Positions 17,211-25,916 are shown, counted from the first letter of the stretch. The stretch: DNA of 64,000 nt from Acidobacteriota bacterium (GCA_016196035.1 JACPYM010000024.1:1-64000); one strand, 5' to 3'. Program-made: numbers and translations. The notes: generated by a model not told the origin, from the letters alone.

Positions 17211-17237
17211 CACTAACCCCTAGCCCCTAGCCCCTAG
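17211..17237. repeat. Heptanucleotide tandem repeat (TAGCCCC) after ffh
   Basis: TAACCCC followed by TAGCCCC twice and a partial unit TAGCC, period 7, in the first bases after the ffh stop. A second, unrelated heptamer array is 25 bp away. Confidence 0.8.
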
Positions 17238-17239
17238 CC

Positions 17240-18685
17240 TCACCGCCGTTTCTTTTTCTTCTGTTTCGGTTTCTGTTTCTTGCGCCCGCCGCCAACGCCT
17301 GTCAGCTTGCGCACCACTTTGTTGCGAATGCCGCCGAACATGCCGCCGCCACCGCCAAACGGGTCGCCGCCAGCGCCGCCCATCAACTGCTGCATCATCA
17401 TCTTCATCTCGACGTACTGTTTGATCAGCGCTTTGACATCGGTGACGGTCGTGCCGCTGCCTTTGGCGATGCGCATCTGGCGCGAAGCATTGATGATGAT
17501 GTGATTTTCGCGTTCGGCCTGCGTCATCGAATTGATGATCGCCTCGGTTTTCTTCAGTTCGCCTTCCATCTGCGCGGTCATCTCCGGCGTCAATTTCGGC
17601 ATCATGCCGCCGAACATATCGCCGGGCAGCATCTCAAAGATGTTTTGCAGCGAACCGATTTTCTTGACCTGCCCCAGTTGGTCGCGGAAATCTTCGAGCG
17701 TAAACGAATTGCGCGCCAGCTTTTCTTCCAGTTCCGCTGCCTTCTCTTCGTCCACTTCAGTCTGGACTTTTTCGATCAGCGACATCACATCGCCCATGCC
17801 CAGAATGCGCGAGACAATGCGATCCGGATAAAACGGATCAAGCGCATCGTACTTTTCGCCCACGCCGACGAACTTGATTGGCTGGCCGATGACTTCCTTG
17901 ATCGAGAGCGCCGCGCCGCCGCGCGCATCGCCATCCATCTTGGTCAGGATGACGCCGCTGATGCCGATGCGTTTGTGGAATTCCTGCGCGCTCTTGACCG
18001 CGTCCTGGCCCGTCATCGCGTCGGCCACAAACAGCGTTTCAATCGGCTGCATCTCAGCCTTGATGCGCTGCAATTCATCCATCAACGCATCATCAATGTG
18101 CAGCCGGCCCGCCGTGTCAATCATCAGCGTGTCGAAGCCGATCTGCTCGCAATGCAAGCGCGCCGCCCGGCACAATTCCAACGGATCATTGATGCCCGCG
18201 CCGTCAAAAACCGGAATGCCGATCGCCTTGCCAATGACAGCCAACTGGTCGCGCGCCGCCGGGCGATAAACGTCCACCGACAGCAACAGCGGATTGCGAT
18301 TCTGATTGGCCGCCAGCCACTTCGACAGCTTGCCCGTCGAAGTCGTCTTGCCCGACCCTTGTAAGCCCACGATCATCACCGCATTGGGCCGCCGCGAAGT
18401 GAACAACAAACGGCTGGACGTGCCGCCCAGCATCTCGACCATCTCGTCATTGACGATCTTGATGACCTGCTGCCCCGGCGTCAGCGAACCAATCACTTCC
18501 GCTCCGACGGCTTTGGCCTTGACCCGCTCGATGAAGTCTTTGACGACCTTGAAATTGACGTCGGCTTCGAGCAAGGCAATACGAATCTCACGCATCGCCA
18601 AATCAAGATGCTCCGGCGTCAGACGGCCCTGGCCGCGCAAGTCCTTGAGGACTTTCTTCAGTTTGTCGGAAAGTGCTTCAAACAT
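17240..18685 (-). CDS. ffh: Signal recognition particle protein Ffh
   Basis: 481 aa. N domain (1-90), GTPase G domain with P-loop VGLQGSGKTTSTGKLSKWL, RPAARDQL, DTAGRLHIDDALMDEL and TKMDGDARGGAALS, then the Met-rich M domain (about 300-440: IFEMLPGDMFGGMMPKLTPE, GSGTTVTDVKALIKQYVEMK). The Gly-rich and very Lys-rich tail (KQKPKQKKKKRR) adds RNA-binding charge. It binds 4.5S RNA and signal sequences and delivers ribosomes to FtsY at the membrane. It heads the ribosomal-protein operon. No 4.5S RNA gene was recognised nearby. Confidence 0.97.
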   Translation of the reverse strand: MFEALSDKLKKVLKDLRGQGRLTPEHLDLAMREIRIALLEADVNFKVVKDFIERVKAKAVGAEVIGSLTPGQQVIKIVNDEMVEMLGGTSSRLLFTSRRPNAVMIVGLQGSGKTTSTGKLSKWLAANQNRNPLLLSVDVYRPAARDQLAVIGKAIGIPVFDGAGINDPLELCRAARLHCEQIGFDTLMIDTAGRLHIDDALMDELQRIKAEMQPIETLFVADAMTGQDAVKSAQEFHKRIGISGVILTKMDGDARGGAALSIKEVIGQPIKFVGVGEKYDALDPFYPDRIVSRILGMGDVMSLIEKVQTEVDEEKAAELEEKLARNSFTLEDFRDQLGQVKKIGSLQNIFEMLPGDMFGGMMPKLTPEMTAQMEGELKKTEAIINSMTQAERENHIIINASRQMRIAKGSGTTVTDVKALIKQYVEMKMMMQQLMGGAGGDPFGGGGGMFGGIRNKVVRKLTGVGGGRKKQKPKQKKKKRR

Positions 18686-18987
18686 GGGGTTTCGGTCACA
18701 CTAGCAGCGTCTGGACGCCAAACGCAAAGCGTGCAGGATACGGACAGGCGTAGGGCGTGTCAAGACGAAGCTGCCCGCTGTATGGTCGCCCCGCAAATTT
18801 GCTCGCGCTGCTGCCCTGTTCCAGCGCCCAGTTCTCCTCACGAAATTCCGTCTGTGTCTACCCAGGCTTCGTCGTCTCATCCTGCCTGTCGAAACTGCGG
18901 TCAATCGAAAACCGAACCTCATCCGTGATCGCCTGAATATGCGGCGGCCGACCGGTAAGGTGGCGAGATAAATTACAGGAGCACATA
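18686..18987. other. Gap with no recognised feature
   Basis: 302 bp between the ffh start and the hsdR stop. It must hold the ffh operon promoter, but no convincing -35/-10 pair, hairpin with T-run, or SRP RNA signature (the GGAAGGAAGCA-like loop) is visible. Confidence 0.4.
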
Positions 18988-21357
18988 TCAGCGGCTGCCT
19001 GGTTGCTGCGGTTGTGCCGGGCTTTGATAAAGAAAGCGCTGGAAGCTGGTGAAGACCTTGCGAATCTGCCGCGCCTCGCCCAAATCGTTGACGGCATAAG
19101 GGATGGAGTTGTTGTATTTCAGCCTGAGCAACGGCGTCAGCTTTTCCGGCGCGAGTTCCTCCACACCGACGCTCACGTAATGTGAAAGCACGAAATCCAG
19201 AAAGACCTGCTGCTTGGTGGTAAAGCGCGTGCTGATTTCGACGCGGGCTTTTTCTGACCGTTCAGCGCGGGTGAGTGGCGCCAGCGCATAGGCCACATGT
19301 GCCAGCACGTCGAACAAATCGCTTTTTTCAGCGTCAATCACCTTTTGCATTTCGGCCATTTGCTCTGGGCCGAATCCCTTTTCGGCCAAACCTTCCAGCA
19401 AGCGAGCGCGGGTTTCCGGCTCGCTCCAAATCTCGCGCAACTCCTGTTCGTTTTTGAAGTATTCAGGCAGTCTGCCATACAGCATTTCCAGGAATTGCTG
19501 CGCCGACATCGGCGTGCCATCGGGATGCCAGAAACTCGTGACCATCATGTGCTGGATGTTGCGCTCTTTGCCGTCGGCCAGCCTGACCTTGATCTTGGGT
19601 GGACGCGGACGAGGTTCGCCATCGCCGCCGTCTGATGGCTGGCGCTCTCCGCCACGCGGACGCTCGCCGATTTCCCCTTCGTCTTCGCCTTCAATCGTGT
19701 TGTCTTCCGGTTCGCCATCCCATTCCGGATCGCTGAAATGCTGGTGCGCCCGCACAAAGTCATAAATCGTAAAATAAGCCTTGCCGTCAAAGAGCCGCGT
19801 GCCGCGTCCGATGATCTGCTTGAATTCGATCATCGAATTGATCGGACGCAGCAGCACGATGTTGCGAATGTTGCGCGCATCCACGCCGGTCGAGAGTTTT
19901 TGCGAAGTCGTCAAAATCGTCGGAATGGTTTTCTCGTTGTCCTGAAAATCGCGCAGGTGCTGTTCGCCCAATGCGCCGTCGTTCGCCGTCACGCGATGGC
20001 AATAGTTCGGGTCTTTGCTGGTTTTGAGCTGCCGAATCTGATTGATGTAATCGCGCACGGCCAGCGCGTGGTCTTGCGTAGCGCAAAAGACCAGCGTCTT
20101 TTCCTGCTGGTTGATCTGCTCCATGAAAATCTGGATGCGTTTCTTTTCGCGTTCGGGGATTTCGATGACGCGGTTGAAATCGCTTTCGACAAAGCGCCGC
20201 CCGGTTTCGATCTCGCCTTCGATCAAGCGGTCGTCCGGCGTGTAAACGTATTCGTCCAGCGTGGTCGAAATCTGTTTGACCTTGAACGGCGTCAGAAAGC
20301 CGTCGTTGATGCCATCTTTCAGCGAATAGACATAAACCGGCTCGCCGAAATAAGCATAGGTGTCAATGTTGTCCTTGCGTTTGGGCGTCGCCGTCAAACC
20401 AAGCTGCACCGCCGGGGCGAAGTAAGTCAGGATGTCGCGCCACGTGCTTTCGTCGTTCGCGCCGCCGCGATGGCATTCGTCAATGACGATGAAGTCGAAA
20501 AAGTCCGGCGGGTATTCGCCAAAATACGGCGAAGGCTGCCCATCAACTATCGGCCCGCTCATGAAGGTTTGAAAGATCGTGAAGAAGAGACTGCCGTTTT
20601 TGGGTACGCGACCTTTCTTTTTGATGTCGCTCGGTTCGATACGCACCAGCGCGTCTTCGGGAAAAGCCGAGAAAGCGTTGTATGCCTGATTCGCCAGAAT
20701 GTTGCGGTCAGCCAGAAACAGAATGCGCGGACGGCGCGACGCTTCGCGGCTCAAGTTCCAGCGGCTGTGAAAGAGCTTCCACGCCAGTTGAAAGGCGATG
20801 AAAGTTTTGCCCGTGCCCGTCGCCAGCGTCAGCAAGATGCGTTCGCGATTGTCGCTGACGGCTTCCAGCACGCGCTCGACGGCGATGTCCTGATAATAGC
20901 GCCCCTGAAAATATCCGCCGCGATCTTCAAACGGAACCGCTGCGAACCGATCGCGCCAGTTGTTTTCGGTGGCAAAGGTCATCTGCCACAACTCTTCCGG
21001 CGTCGGGTAATGCGGCTGCTCGCCTTCTGTCCCCTCGTGCATGTCTACGGCGTAAATGCCCTGGCCGTTGGTCGCGTAGCTGAACCGGACAGCCAGTTTG
21101 CCCGCGTAATCTTTGGCCTGGGCGACGCCTTCGGTCAGCAACGAGTCCCAGGCTTTGGCTTCGATAACGGCCAGTTTGTGGTTGCGGAATTCCAGCACGT
21201 AATCGGCACAAAGCGCTTTGCCGCGCCGCCCGTGGCCTTCGATACGACCCAGCGTGATGGGGTATTCGCGGCGAATGCGGCTGCCCGCGACAACGCCCCA
21301 ACCGGCAGTTTTCAGCGCCGGGTCAATGTGTTCGGCTCTGGTTTCGGCTTCGTTCAT
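18988..21357 (-). CDS. hsdR: Type I restriction enzyme, R subunit
   Basis: 789 aa. An N-terminal PD-(D/E)xK nuclease has Asp52, Glu66 and Lys68 (ADYVLEFRNHKLAVIEAKAW). The SF2 motor follows: Walker A LATGTGKTFIAFQL, DEAD-like VIDECHRGG, motif III LTATPKR, motif IV/V TLVFCATQD and TGVDARNIRNIVLLRPI, motif VI IIGRGTRLFDGK. The C-terminal part matches the EcoEI-type R C-terminal domain. It translocates DNA and cuts unmodified DNA with HsdM/HsdS. An acidic, Gly/Arg-rich linker (about residues 555-590) is notable. It lies downstream of hsdM-hsdS but is separated from them by 1.9 kb of repeats and a transposase gene. Confidence 0.95.
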   Translation of the reverse strand: MNEAETRAEHIDPALKTAGWGVVAGSRIRREYPITLGRIEGHGRRGKALCADYVLEFRNHKLAVIEAKAWDSLLTEGVAQAKDYAGKLAVRFSYATNGQGIYAVDMHEGTEGEQPHYPTPEELWQMTFATENNWRDRFAAVPFEDRGGYFQGRYYQDIAVERVLEAVSDNRERILLTLATGTGKTFIAFQLAWKLFHSRWNLSREASRRPRILFLADRNILANQAYNAFSAFPEDALVRIEPSDIKKKGRVPKNGSLFFTIFQTFMSGPIVDGQPSPYFGEYPPDFFDFIVIDECHRGGANDESTWRDILTYFAPAVQLGLTATPKRKDNIDTYAYFGEPVYVYSLKDGINDGFLTPFKVKQISTTLDEYVYTPDDRLIEGEIETGRRFVESDFNRVIEIPEREKKRIQIFMEQINQQEKTLVFCATQDHALAVRDYINQIRQLKTSKDPNYCHRVTANDGALGEQHLRDFQDNEKTIPTILTTSQKLSTGVDARNIRNIVLLRPINSMIEFKQIIGRGTRLFDGKAYFTIYDFVRAHQHFSDPEWDGEPEDNTIEGEDEGEIGERPRGGERQPSDGGDGEPRPRPPKIKVRLADGKERNIQHMMVTSFWHPDGTPMSAQQFLEMLYGRLPEYFKNEQELREIWSEPETRARLLEGLAEKGFGPEQMAEMQKVIDAEKSDLFDVLAHVAYALAPLTRAERSEKARVEISTRFTTKQQVFLDFVLSHYVSVGVEELAPEKLTPLLRLKYNNSIPYAVNDLGEARQIRKVFTSFQRFLYQSPAQPQQPGSR

Positions 21358-21434
21358 AACGTCTTTGAGTTATGTTCCAACGGGGCATTGGCACATGGGT
21401 TCAGCGCGCAGATTGCGCCACGTCTTCATTCAAA

Positions 21435-21647
21435 GCTCCAACGGGGCAAGAGCCAATAGCCAGGGGCAGAGGCACAGCCGCCGCCCCCGAAAACAAGAGT
21501 CGTTATCCCGCCAAGCCCTGAAAGGGCGCAAGCGCAAGCCAATGGATGTGGCTCAAGCCCCTTCAGGGCTAGGTATATTTCTCGCCCTGTTTCCCAGGGC
21601 TTCGCTTTGCTTCGCCCTGGGCTATAGGCTTGTCGCCCCGTTGGGGC
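21435..21647. repeat. RAYT-associated composite palindromic element, copy A
   Basis: 213 bp in the gap between hsdR and the transposase. Left end GCTCCAACGGGGC, right end GCCCCGTTGGGGC; in between come CCAGGGGC, AAGCCCTGAAAGGGCG and its inverted partner, and a CCCAGGGC / GCCCTGGG hairpin. Each is a short palindrome with a 3-nt loop or a facing pair. An extra isolated left end (TCCAACGGGGC) lies at 21375. It is degenerate compared with copies B to D. Confidence 0.8.
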
Positions 21648-21701
21648 TTGACTCCAGGCTGTTAGCTTGTCGCTCCGGCCTTGCCAACCAACACGCGCGG
21701 T

Positions 21702-22154
21702 TCAATCCCAAACATACCGCTCATCAATCTCAATGCCGTGTTTCTGGCACAACAACCGGTACTCATCCTGAAACGCTGTTTGGCCGTGATGTTGTTTCTG
21801 GTTGGCAATATAACTTTTCACTTTCTCAAGTCCGGATTGGCTTACCGAAAACGCGCCATATCCCGCCTGCCATTGAAAGGCTTGCCACGCCGCGCCTTTG
21901 GTCTTGATCCATTTTGACGAACTGCTTTTCACATCTTCGACAATACTGGCAACGGTTTTGGTGCGCGACAGAACAACCAAAGCATGAATGTGATCCGCTG
22001 TTCCGCCAATTAACAGCGAAGGGCATTCACAGCGCCGAAAAATGCCACCCAGGTAATCGTGCAAATCCAGTTCAATGTCCGCCGTAATGAATGGTTCACG
22101 ATGCTTCGTGCTGAACACCAGATGAATCAGAATCGAAGACAAGGATTGTGGCAT
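21702..22154 (-). CDS. IS200-like/REP-associated tyrosine transposase (RAYT), Y1 HUH family
   Basis: 150 aa, full length for an IS200/IS605 TnpA. The HUH metal site is His55-Ile-His57 (GTADHIHALVVLS), and the catalytic tyrosine is Tyr115 in KVKSYIANQKQHH, the usual YIxNQxxHH pattern. Strand 1 (ILIHLVFSTKHREPFI) is also typical. Such enzymes nick and rejoin single-stranded DNA at hairpins. No TnpB partner is present. It lies between copy A of a palindromic element and copies B-D, the arrangement seen for domesticated transposases that move REP sequences in trans, although an ordinary IS200 copy without clear ends is possible. Confidence 0.88.
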   Translation of the reverse strand: MPQSLSSILIHLVFSTKHREPFITADIELDLHDYLGGIFRRCECPSLLIGGTADHIHALVVLSRTKTVASIVEDVKSSSSKWIKTKGAAWQAFQWQAGYGAFSVSQSGLEKVKSYIANQKQHHGQTAFQDEYRLLCQKHGIEIDERYVWD

Positions 22155-22224
22155 GTCTGCTCCTTCGTGAAAGGATTCTTGTTTGGTGATGAGGGGCGGG
22201 CGCAGAATAACACAAGTTCCAACA

Positions 22225-22371
22225 CCTCAACCGTCCCAAAGTCCCAATGCCCCAACCAACGCCCCAACCAACGCCCCCACCGTCCCAGAATTCCAATGCC
22301 CCAACCAACGCCTCCACCGTCCCAGAATTCCAATGCCCCAACGAACGCCCCCGTCGTCCCAGAATTCCAAT
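22225..22371. repeat. 37-bp tandem repeat, three full units plus partial
   Basis: Units of 37 bp starting CCCCAACCAACG and ending GAATTCCAATG are repeated three times with few changes, preceded by shorter partial units (CCCCAACCAACG twice). The last unit runs directly into the left end of element copy B (GCCCCAACGGGGC), and the unit start resembles that end. There are no unique spacers, so it is not a CRISPR array. Confidence 0.85.
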
Positions 22372-22576
22372 GCCCCAACGGGGCATCAGCCAACAGCCAG
22401 GGGCAAAGGCGAAGCCGACGCCCCTGGGGAAGGCCAACAAAATTCCCTCAAGCCCTGAAAGGGCGCAAGCCTACCGTTGTGCTGACGCCCTTTCAGGGCT
22501 TGGCGTTCGCATTCGCCGATGTCCCAGGGCTACGCGTTGCTCCGCCCTGGGCTGTAGGCTGTGGCCCCGTTGGGGC
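22372..22576. repeat. RAYT-associated composite palindromic element, copy B
   Basis: 205 bp with perfect end palindromes GCCCCAACGGGGC (22372-22384) and GCCCCGTTGGGGC (22564-22576). The ends plus adjoining bases form imperfect terminal inverted repeats (AGCCAACAGCCAGGGG against CCCTGGGCTGTAGGCTG). It is followed 13 bp later by a broken hsdS 3' end. Confidence 0.88.
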
Positions 22577-22589
22577 AGGCAGCGTAGTT

Positions 22590-22677
22590 TCAAAGCTGCC
22601 CCGTGAACGCTTGATGCAGCGCGATCTTTTCAATTCGTCCAGCGCCGCGAGCTTTTGTTGGTAGATGGATTCAAGGT
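22590..22677 (-). pseudogene. Fragment of an hsdS 3' end (remnant 1)
   Basis: On the minus strand the frame reads LESIYQQKLAALDELK, identical to the C-terminus of the intact HsdS, and then shifts by one missing base; with that base restored it would end SLLHQAFTGQL and a stop. Only the last 28 or so codons exist; no upstream target-recognition domain is present. Copies B and C of the palindromic element lie on either side. Confidence 0.85.
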
Positions 22678-22708
22678 GTATGCCACGCATCCACGCCACG
22701 ACTGTTCT

Positions 22709-22920
22709 GCCCCAACGGGGCACCAGCCAATAGCCAGGGGCAAAGGCGAAGCCGACGCCCCTGGAAAGAAAACCAACGAAATTCCCCAAGCCCTGAAAGG
22801 GCGCAAGCGCAAGCCAACGGTTGTGCTGACGCCCTTTCAGGGCTTTGTCTGTCGCTCTGCCATGTCCCAGGGCTGCGCGTTGCTCCGCCCTGGGCTGTAG
22901 GCTGGTCGCCCCGTTGGGGC
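22709..22920. repeat. RAYT-associated composite palindromic element, copy C
   Basis: 212 bp, ends GCCCCAACGGGGC and GCCCCGTTGGGGC, same internal order as copies B and D. The right end directly abuts the stop codon of hsdS remnant 2. Confidence 0.88.
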
Positions 22921-22921
22921 T

Positions 22922-23009
22922 TTACAACTGCCCCGTGAACGCCTGATGCAGCAGCGATTTTTTCAACGCGTCCAGCGCCGCGAGTTTTTGTTGGTAGATG
23001 GATTCGAAG
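22922..23009 (-). pseudogene. Fragment of an hsdS 3' end (remnant 2)
   Basis: The minus strand encodes FESIYQQKLAALDALKKSLL, then HQAFTGQL and a TAA stop, 28 codons matching the intact HsdS C-terminus (which ends HQAFTGEL). Upstream of this the similarity to hsdS ends abruptly within a few bases. The reading frame is intact, so the loss of the gene body is probably more recent than for remnant 1, or the tail has been repaired by recombination. Confidence 0.87.
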
Positions 23010-23042
23010 CAGTGGCAACGCCATCCACGTTAGCACTTCTTT

Positions 23043-23251
23043 GCCCCAACGGGGCCTGAGCTAATAGCCAGGGGCGGAGCAACGCGTAGCCCCTGGCATG
23101 ACGACGCCTCATTTACCCAAGCCCTGAAAGGGCGCAAGCCTACGGTTGTGCTGACGCCCTTGCAGGGCTTGGCGTTCTCTTTCGCCGCTCCGCTGTCCCA
23201 GGGCTTCGCATCCGCTCCGCCCTGGGCTGTAGGCTGTGGCCCCGTTGGGGC
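23043..23251. repeat. RAYT-associated composite palindromic element, copy D
   Basis: 209 bp, same ends as B and C, located 14 bp beyond the stop of the intact hsdS. The series element-tail-element-tail-element-hsdS repeats with a period of about 330-345 bp. Confidence 0.88.
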
Positions 23252-23265
23252 GGGGAGCGTGGCCT

Positions 23266-24465
23266 TCATAGTTCCCCCGTGAAGGCTTGATGCAATAACG
23301 ATTTTTTCAATTCGTCCAGCGCCGCGAGCTTTTGCTGGTAGATAGATTCGAGGCGTTGGGTTTCTTCGCGTAGAGCGTCAAGTTTAGCGACAACATCTCT
23401 CTGGGCTGGAAGTGGTGGCAAGGGCACGGTGAGTTGCGAGAAGAAGCCAAGACTTAAATTGGCTCTTGCACTATCAACCTCGTTGTCATGCAGAATATCC
23501 CGAAAGACCGGAGAATTTAACAAATAGGTCAGATAGAAGTTGCTGAGCAACATCGGTTCACAACGAATCAGGCAAACCGCTTGATTGATATTAGCGATTT
23601 CCTCCAAATCAAAGATTGCCGTTCGTCCTATAGACGCGCCAACGATGTTGGTTAGGACGTCGCCTTTTTGAAGAATTGACTTTTTATCCTTCGCATTGAA
23701 CTTCTCTTCAACATACTTTGGCTTGGTCATCAGCAATTGATACTCACCGACGTTCTCACTGGTGACAAACAGCACGCCGGGCTTTTCGACGTAATCTATT
23801 CCTTGCCATTTTGGCGATGAACCTTTGGTGATGCGTTCGCACAAGTCTCCCAATCGTTTCTCCACCCATCCCTCACCGCGCATCGTGAAGACGGATTGCA
23901 GGTGGCTTTCAAACAGCGCACGCGCGTTCTGGCGGTTCTGTTCGGCATTGGCTTTGGCGGTGCCGATGCCGTCAAACGCTTCGTCGAGGATGCCGACAAT
24001 CCGCTGCTGTTCGGAGAGTGGCGGAAGCGGTATCTCAAACTGACTCAGTGTCTCGCCGGTGAAGTGCTGAATGCCTGCGCCATTGAAATGCTGCTTCAAC
24101 GTTCCATCAAGATCGCAAGCGTACAGGTAGTAAAGCATCCACTTGCTGTGCTCAGCCTGATAGAAGCGAACTCGATGGAGCGCCTTTTGAAAGTAGATCG
24201 GCTCATCCTGATCCCAAATCGCCGCGCGTCCCGGATAGCCGCCTTCGCAAATCAGCAAATCGCCTTTGATGGCGGTGTATTTGGCTGTTTCTTCGGGCAA
24301 GAAACGCATCTCAGACACATCCGATAGATCAAACCCAAACCAGCGGACATTGAGGTTTCGCAGATACGGCTTTGGCTCACCTTTGTTCTTCGCTTTGTCG
24401 AGCATCTTGCCAAGTGAGTGCTGGGCGATTTCGCTGACCTTCTTACGTTGCCAACCCGCTTTCAT
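23266..24465 (-). CDS. hsdS: Type I restriction-modification specificity subunit
   Basis: 399 aa with two target-recognition domains. TRD1 (about 1-160) ends in the conserved FEIPLPPLSEQQRIVGILDE helix start; TRD2 (about 200-360) ends in LTVPLPPLPAQRDVVAKLDA, with matching coiled-coil spacers. The C-terminus is LESIYQQKLAALDELKKSLL followed by HQAFTGEL. It selects the bipartite DNA target for HsdM and HsdR. Its ATG overlaps the hsdM stop by 4 bp (ATGA). The 3' end and the element after it are repeated twice downstream as remnants, so the locus may have held alternative specificity genes. Confidence 0.95.
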   Translation of the reverse strand: MKAGWQRKKVSEIAQHSLGKMLDKAKNKGEPKPYLRNLNVRWFGFDLSDVSEMRFLPEETAKYTAIKGDLLICEGGYPGRAAIWDQDEPIYFQKALHRVRFYQAEHSKWMLYYLYACDLDGTLKQHFNGAGIQHFTGETLSQFEIPLPPLSEQQRIVGILDEAFDGIGTAKANAEQNRQNARALFESHLQSVFTMRGEGWVEKRLGDLCERITKGSSPKWQGIDYVEKPGVLFVTSENVGEYQLLMTKPKYVEEKFNAKDKKSILQKGDVLTNIVGASIGRTAIFDLEEIANINQAVCLIRCEPMLLSNFYLTYLLNSPVFRDILHDNEVDSARANLSLGFFSQLTVPLPPLPAQRDVVAKLDALREETQRLESIYQQKLAALDELKKSLLHQAFTGEL

Positions 24466-25916
24466 AACAACCCCCGAATCGTTTCCAACACTTCCGCACT
24501 CTCCACATCCAATGCTGCAATCTCATCCATAATTTCCTGCGGGCTGCGGTGCGCGACTGCTTCGCCGCCGTTGGGGCTCTTGACCGAAAGATCAAAGGTC
24601 GCCGAGTCAATGCTGGCGGCGTCCACGCTCCACGATTTGGGCGAATCGGCAAAGCTCTGTTGCAGCGCGACGAATTCCTGCAAATCGTCATCATTAAGCG
24701 GATTGGTCTTGCCCAGATTGCGGCCCGGTTCAAGCTGATAAAACCAGACCTTGCGCGTCGGTGCGCCTTTCTCAAAAAACAGCACGACGGTTTTGACGCC
24801 TGCGCCCTGGAACGTGCCGCCGGGGCAATCCAGCACCGTGTGCAGGTGGCAGCTTTCCAGCAGCAGCTTGCGCAAGCTGACCGAAGCGTTGTCCGTATTC
24901 GACAGAAAGGTGTTTTTGATGACGATGCCGCCGCGTCCGCCCGCGCGCAAAATCTTGATGAAATGTTGCAGGAAGAGGAACGCCGTTTCGCCCGTGCGGA
25001 TGGGGAAGTTCTGCTGCACTTCCTTGCGCTCTTTGCCGCCGAAGGGCGGATTGGCCAGCACCACGTCGTAGCGGTCTTTTTCCTGAATGTCGGCGATGTT
25101 TTCGGTCAGCGTGTTGGTGTGGATGATGTTGGGCGCTTCGATGCCGTGCAGGATCATGTTCATGATCGCAATGACATACGCCAGCGACTTTTTCTCTTTG
25201 CCGAAAAAGGTGTTGGTTTGCAGCGTTTCCAACTCGCTGGTTTTCAGGTTCGGCTTGGCTTTCAGGTAATCAAAGGCTTCGCACAAAAAGCCCGCCGAAC
25301 CGCACGCGCCGTCATAAATGCGTTCGCCGAGGCGCGGCTGTGTCACCTGAATCATCGCGCGAATCAGCGGACGCGGCGTGTAATATTCGCCGCCATTGCG
25401 TCCGGCGTTGCCCATGTTTTTGATCTTGGCTTCATAGAGGTGCGACAGTTCGTGTTTTTCGGTCTGCGAACGAAAGCGCAATTCGTCAATGTGATCAATG
25501 ATCTCGCGCAGGTTGTACCCGCTCTGAATCTTGTTTTTGATCTCGCCGAAAATCTCGCCGATCTTGTATTCCAGCGTGTTCGGCCCGGTGGCTTTCTGCT
25601 TGAAGCCGTGCAGGTACGGGAACAGCTTCAGGTTGACGAAATCGCGCAAATCATCGCCTGACAATGCCGCGTTGTGATCGAGCTTGCCGCTGGCATCTTT
25701 CGGTGCAGCCCAACTTTCCCAACGATAGGCATCGTCGAGGATGAAGCTGTAAGGCTTGCCTTCCAGTTCGGCTTCGGTGGCTTTGTCCTGTTCCAGCCCG
25801 TCCAGATATTTCAGGAACAGCAGCCACGAGGTCTGTTCGGTGTAATCAAGTTCGGTGGTGCAACCCGCTTCTTTGCGCAGGGTATCGTCAATGTTTTTGA
25901 ATGCTTGTTCGAACAT
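24462..25916 (-). CDS. hsdM: Type I restriction-modification DNA methyltransferase
   Basis: 484 aa. The N-terminal helical HsdM domain (about 1-140, EQTSWLLFLKYLDGLEQDKA) is followed by the N6-adenine methylase: SAM motif I IYDGACGSAGFLCEAFDYL and catalytic motif IV VVLANPPFGGKERKE, and GEYYTPRPLIRAMIQ before motif I. It methylates adenine in both half sites with HsdS and protects from HsdR. It is first in the hsdM-hsdS pair. Its coding region is complete; no stop or shift was seen. Confidence 0.96.
   Translation of the reverse strand: MFEQAFKNIDDTLRKEAGCTTELDYTEQTSWLLFLKYLDGLEQDKATEAELEGKPYSFILDDAYRWESWAAPKDASGKLDHNAALSGDDLRDFVNLKLFPYLHGFKQKATGPNTLEYKIGEIFGEIKNKIQSGYNLREIIDHIDELRFRSQTEKHELSHLYEAKIKNMGNAGRNGGEYYTPRPLIRAMIQVTQPRLGERIYDGACGSAGFLCEAFDYLKAKPNLKTSELETLQTNTFFGKEKKSLAYVIAIMNMILHGIEAPNIIHTNTLTENIADIQEKDRYDVVLANPPFGGKERKEVQQNFPIRTGETAFLFLQHFIKILRAGGRGGIVIKNTFLSNTDNASVSLRKLLLESCHLHTVLDCPGGTFQGAGVKTVVLFFEKGAPTRKVWFYQLEPGRNLGKTNPLNDDDLQEFVALQQSFADSPKSWSVDAASIDSATFDLSVKSPNGGEAVAHRSPQEIMDEIAALDVESAEVLETIRGLL

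Noticed and set aside
19738-21459. 573-codon plus-strand frame and similar long frames at 24549-25661 and 41690-42919
   Set aside because: They mirror hsdR, hsdM and cpaF, which have clear domains. High GC content removes stops on the opposite strand.
22225-22384. CRISPR array
   Set aside because: Units follow each other without unique spacers, and no cas gene is present.
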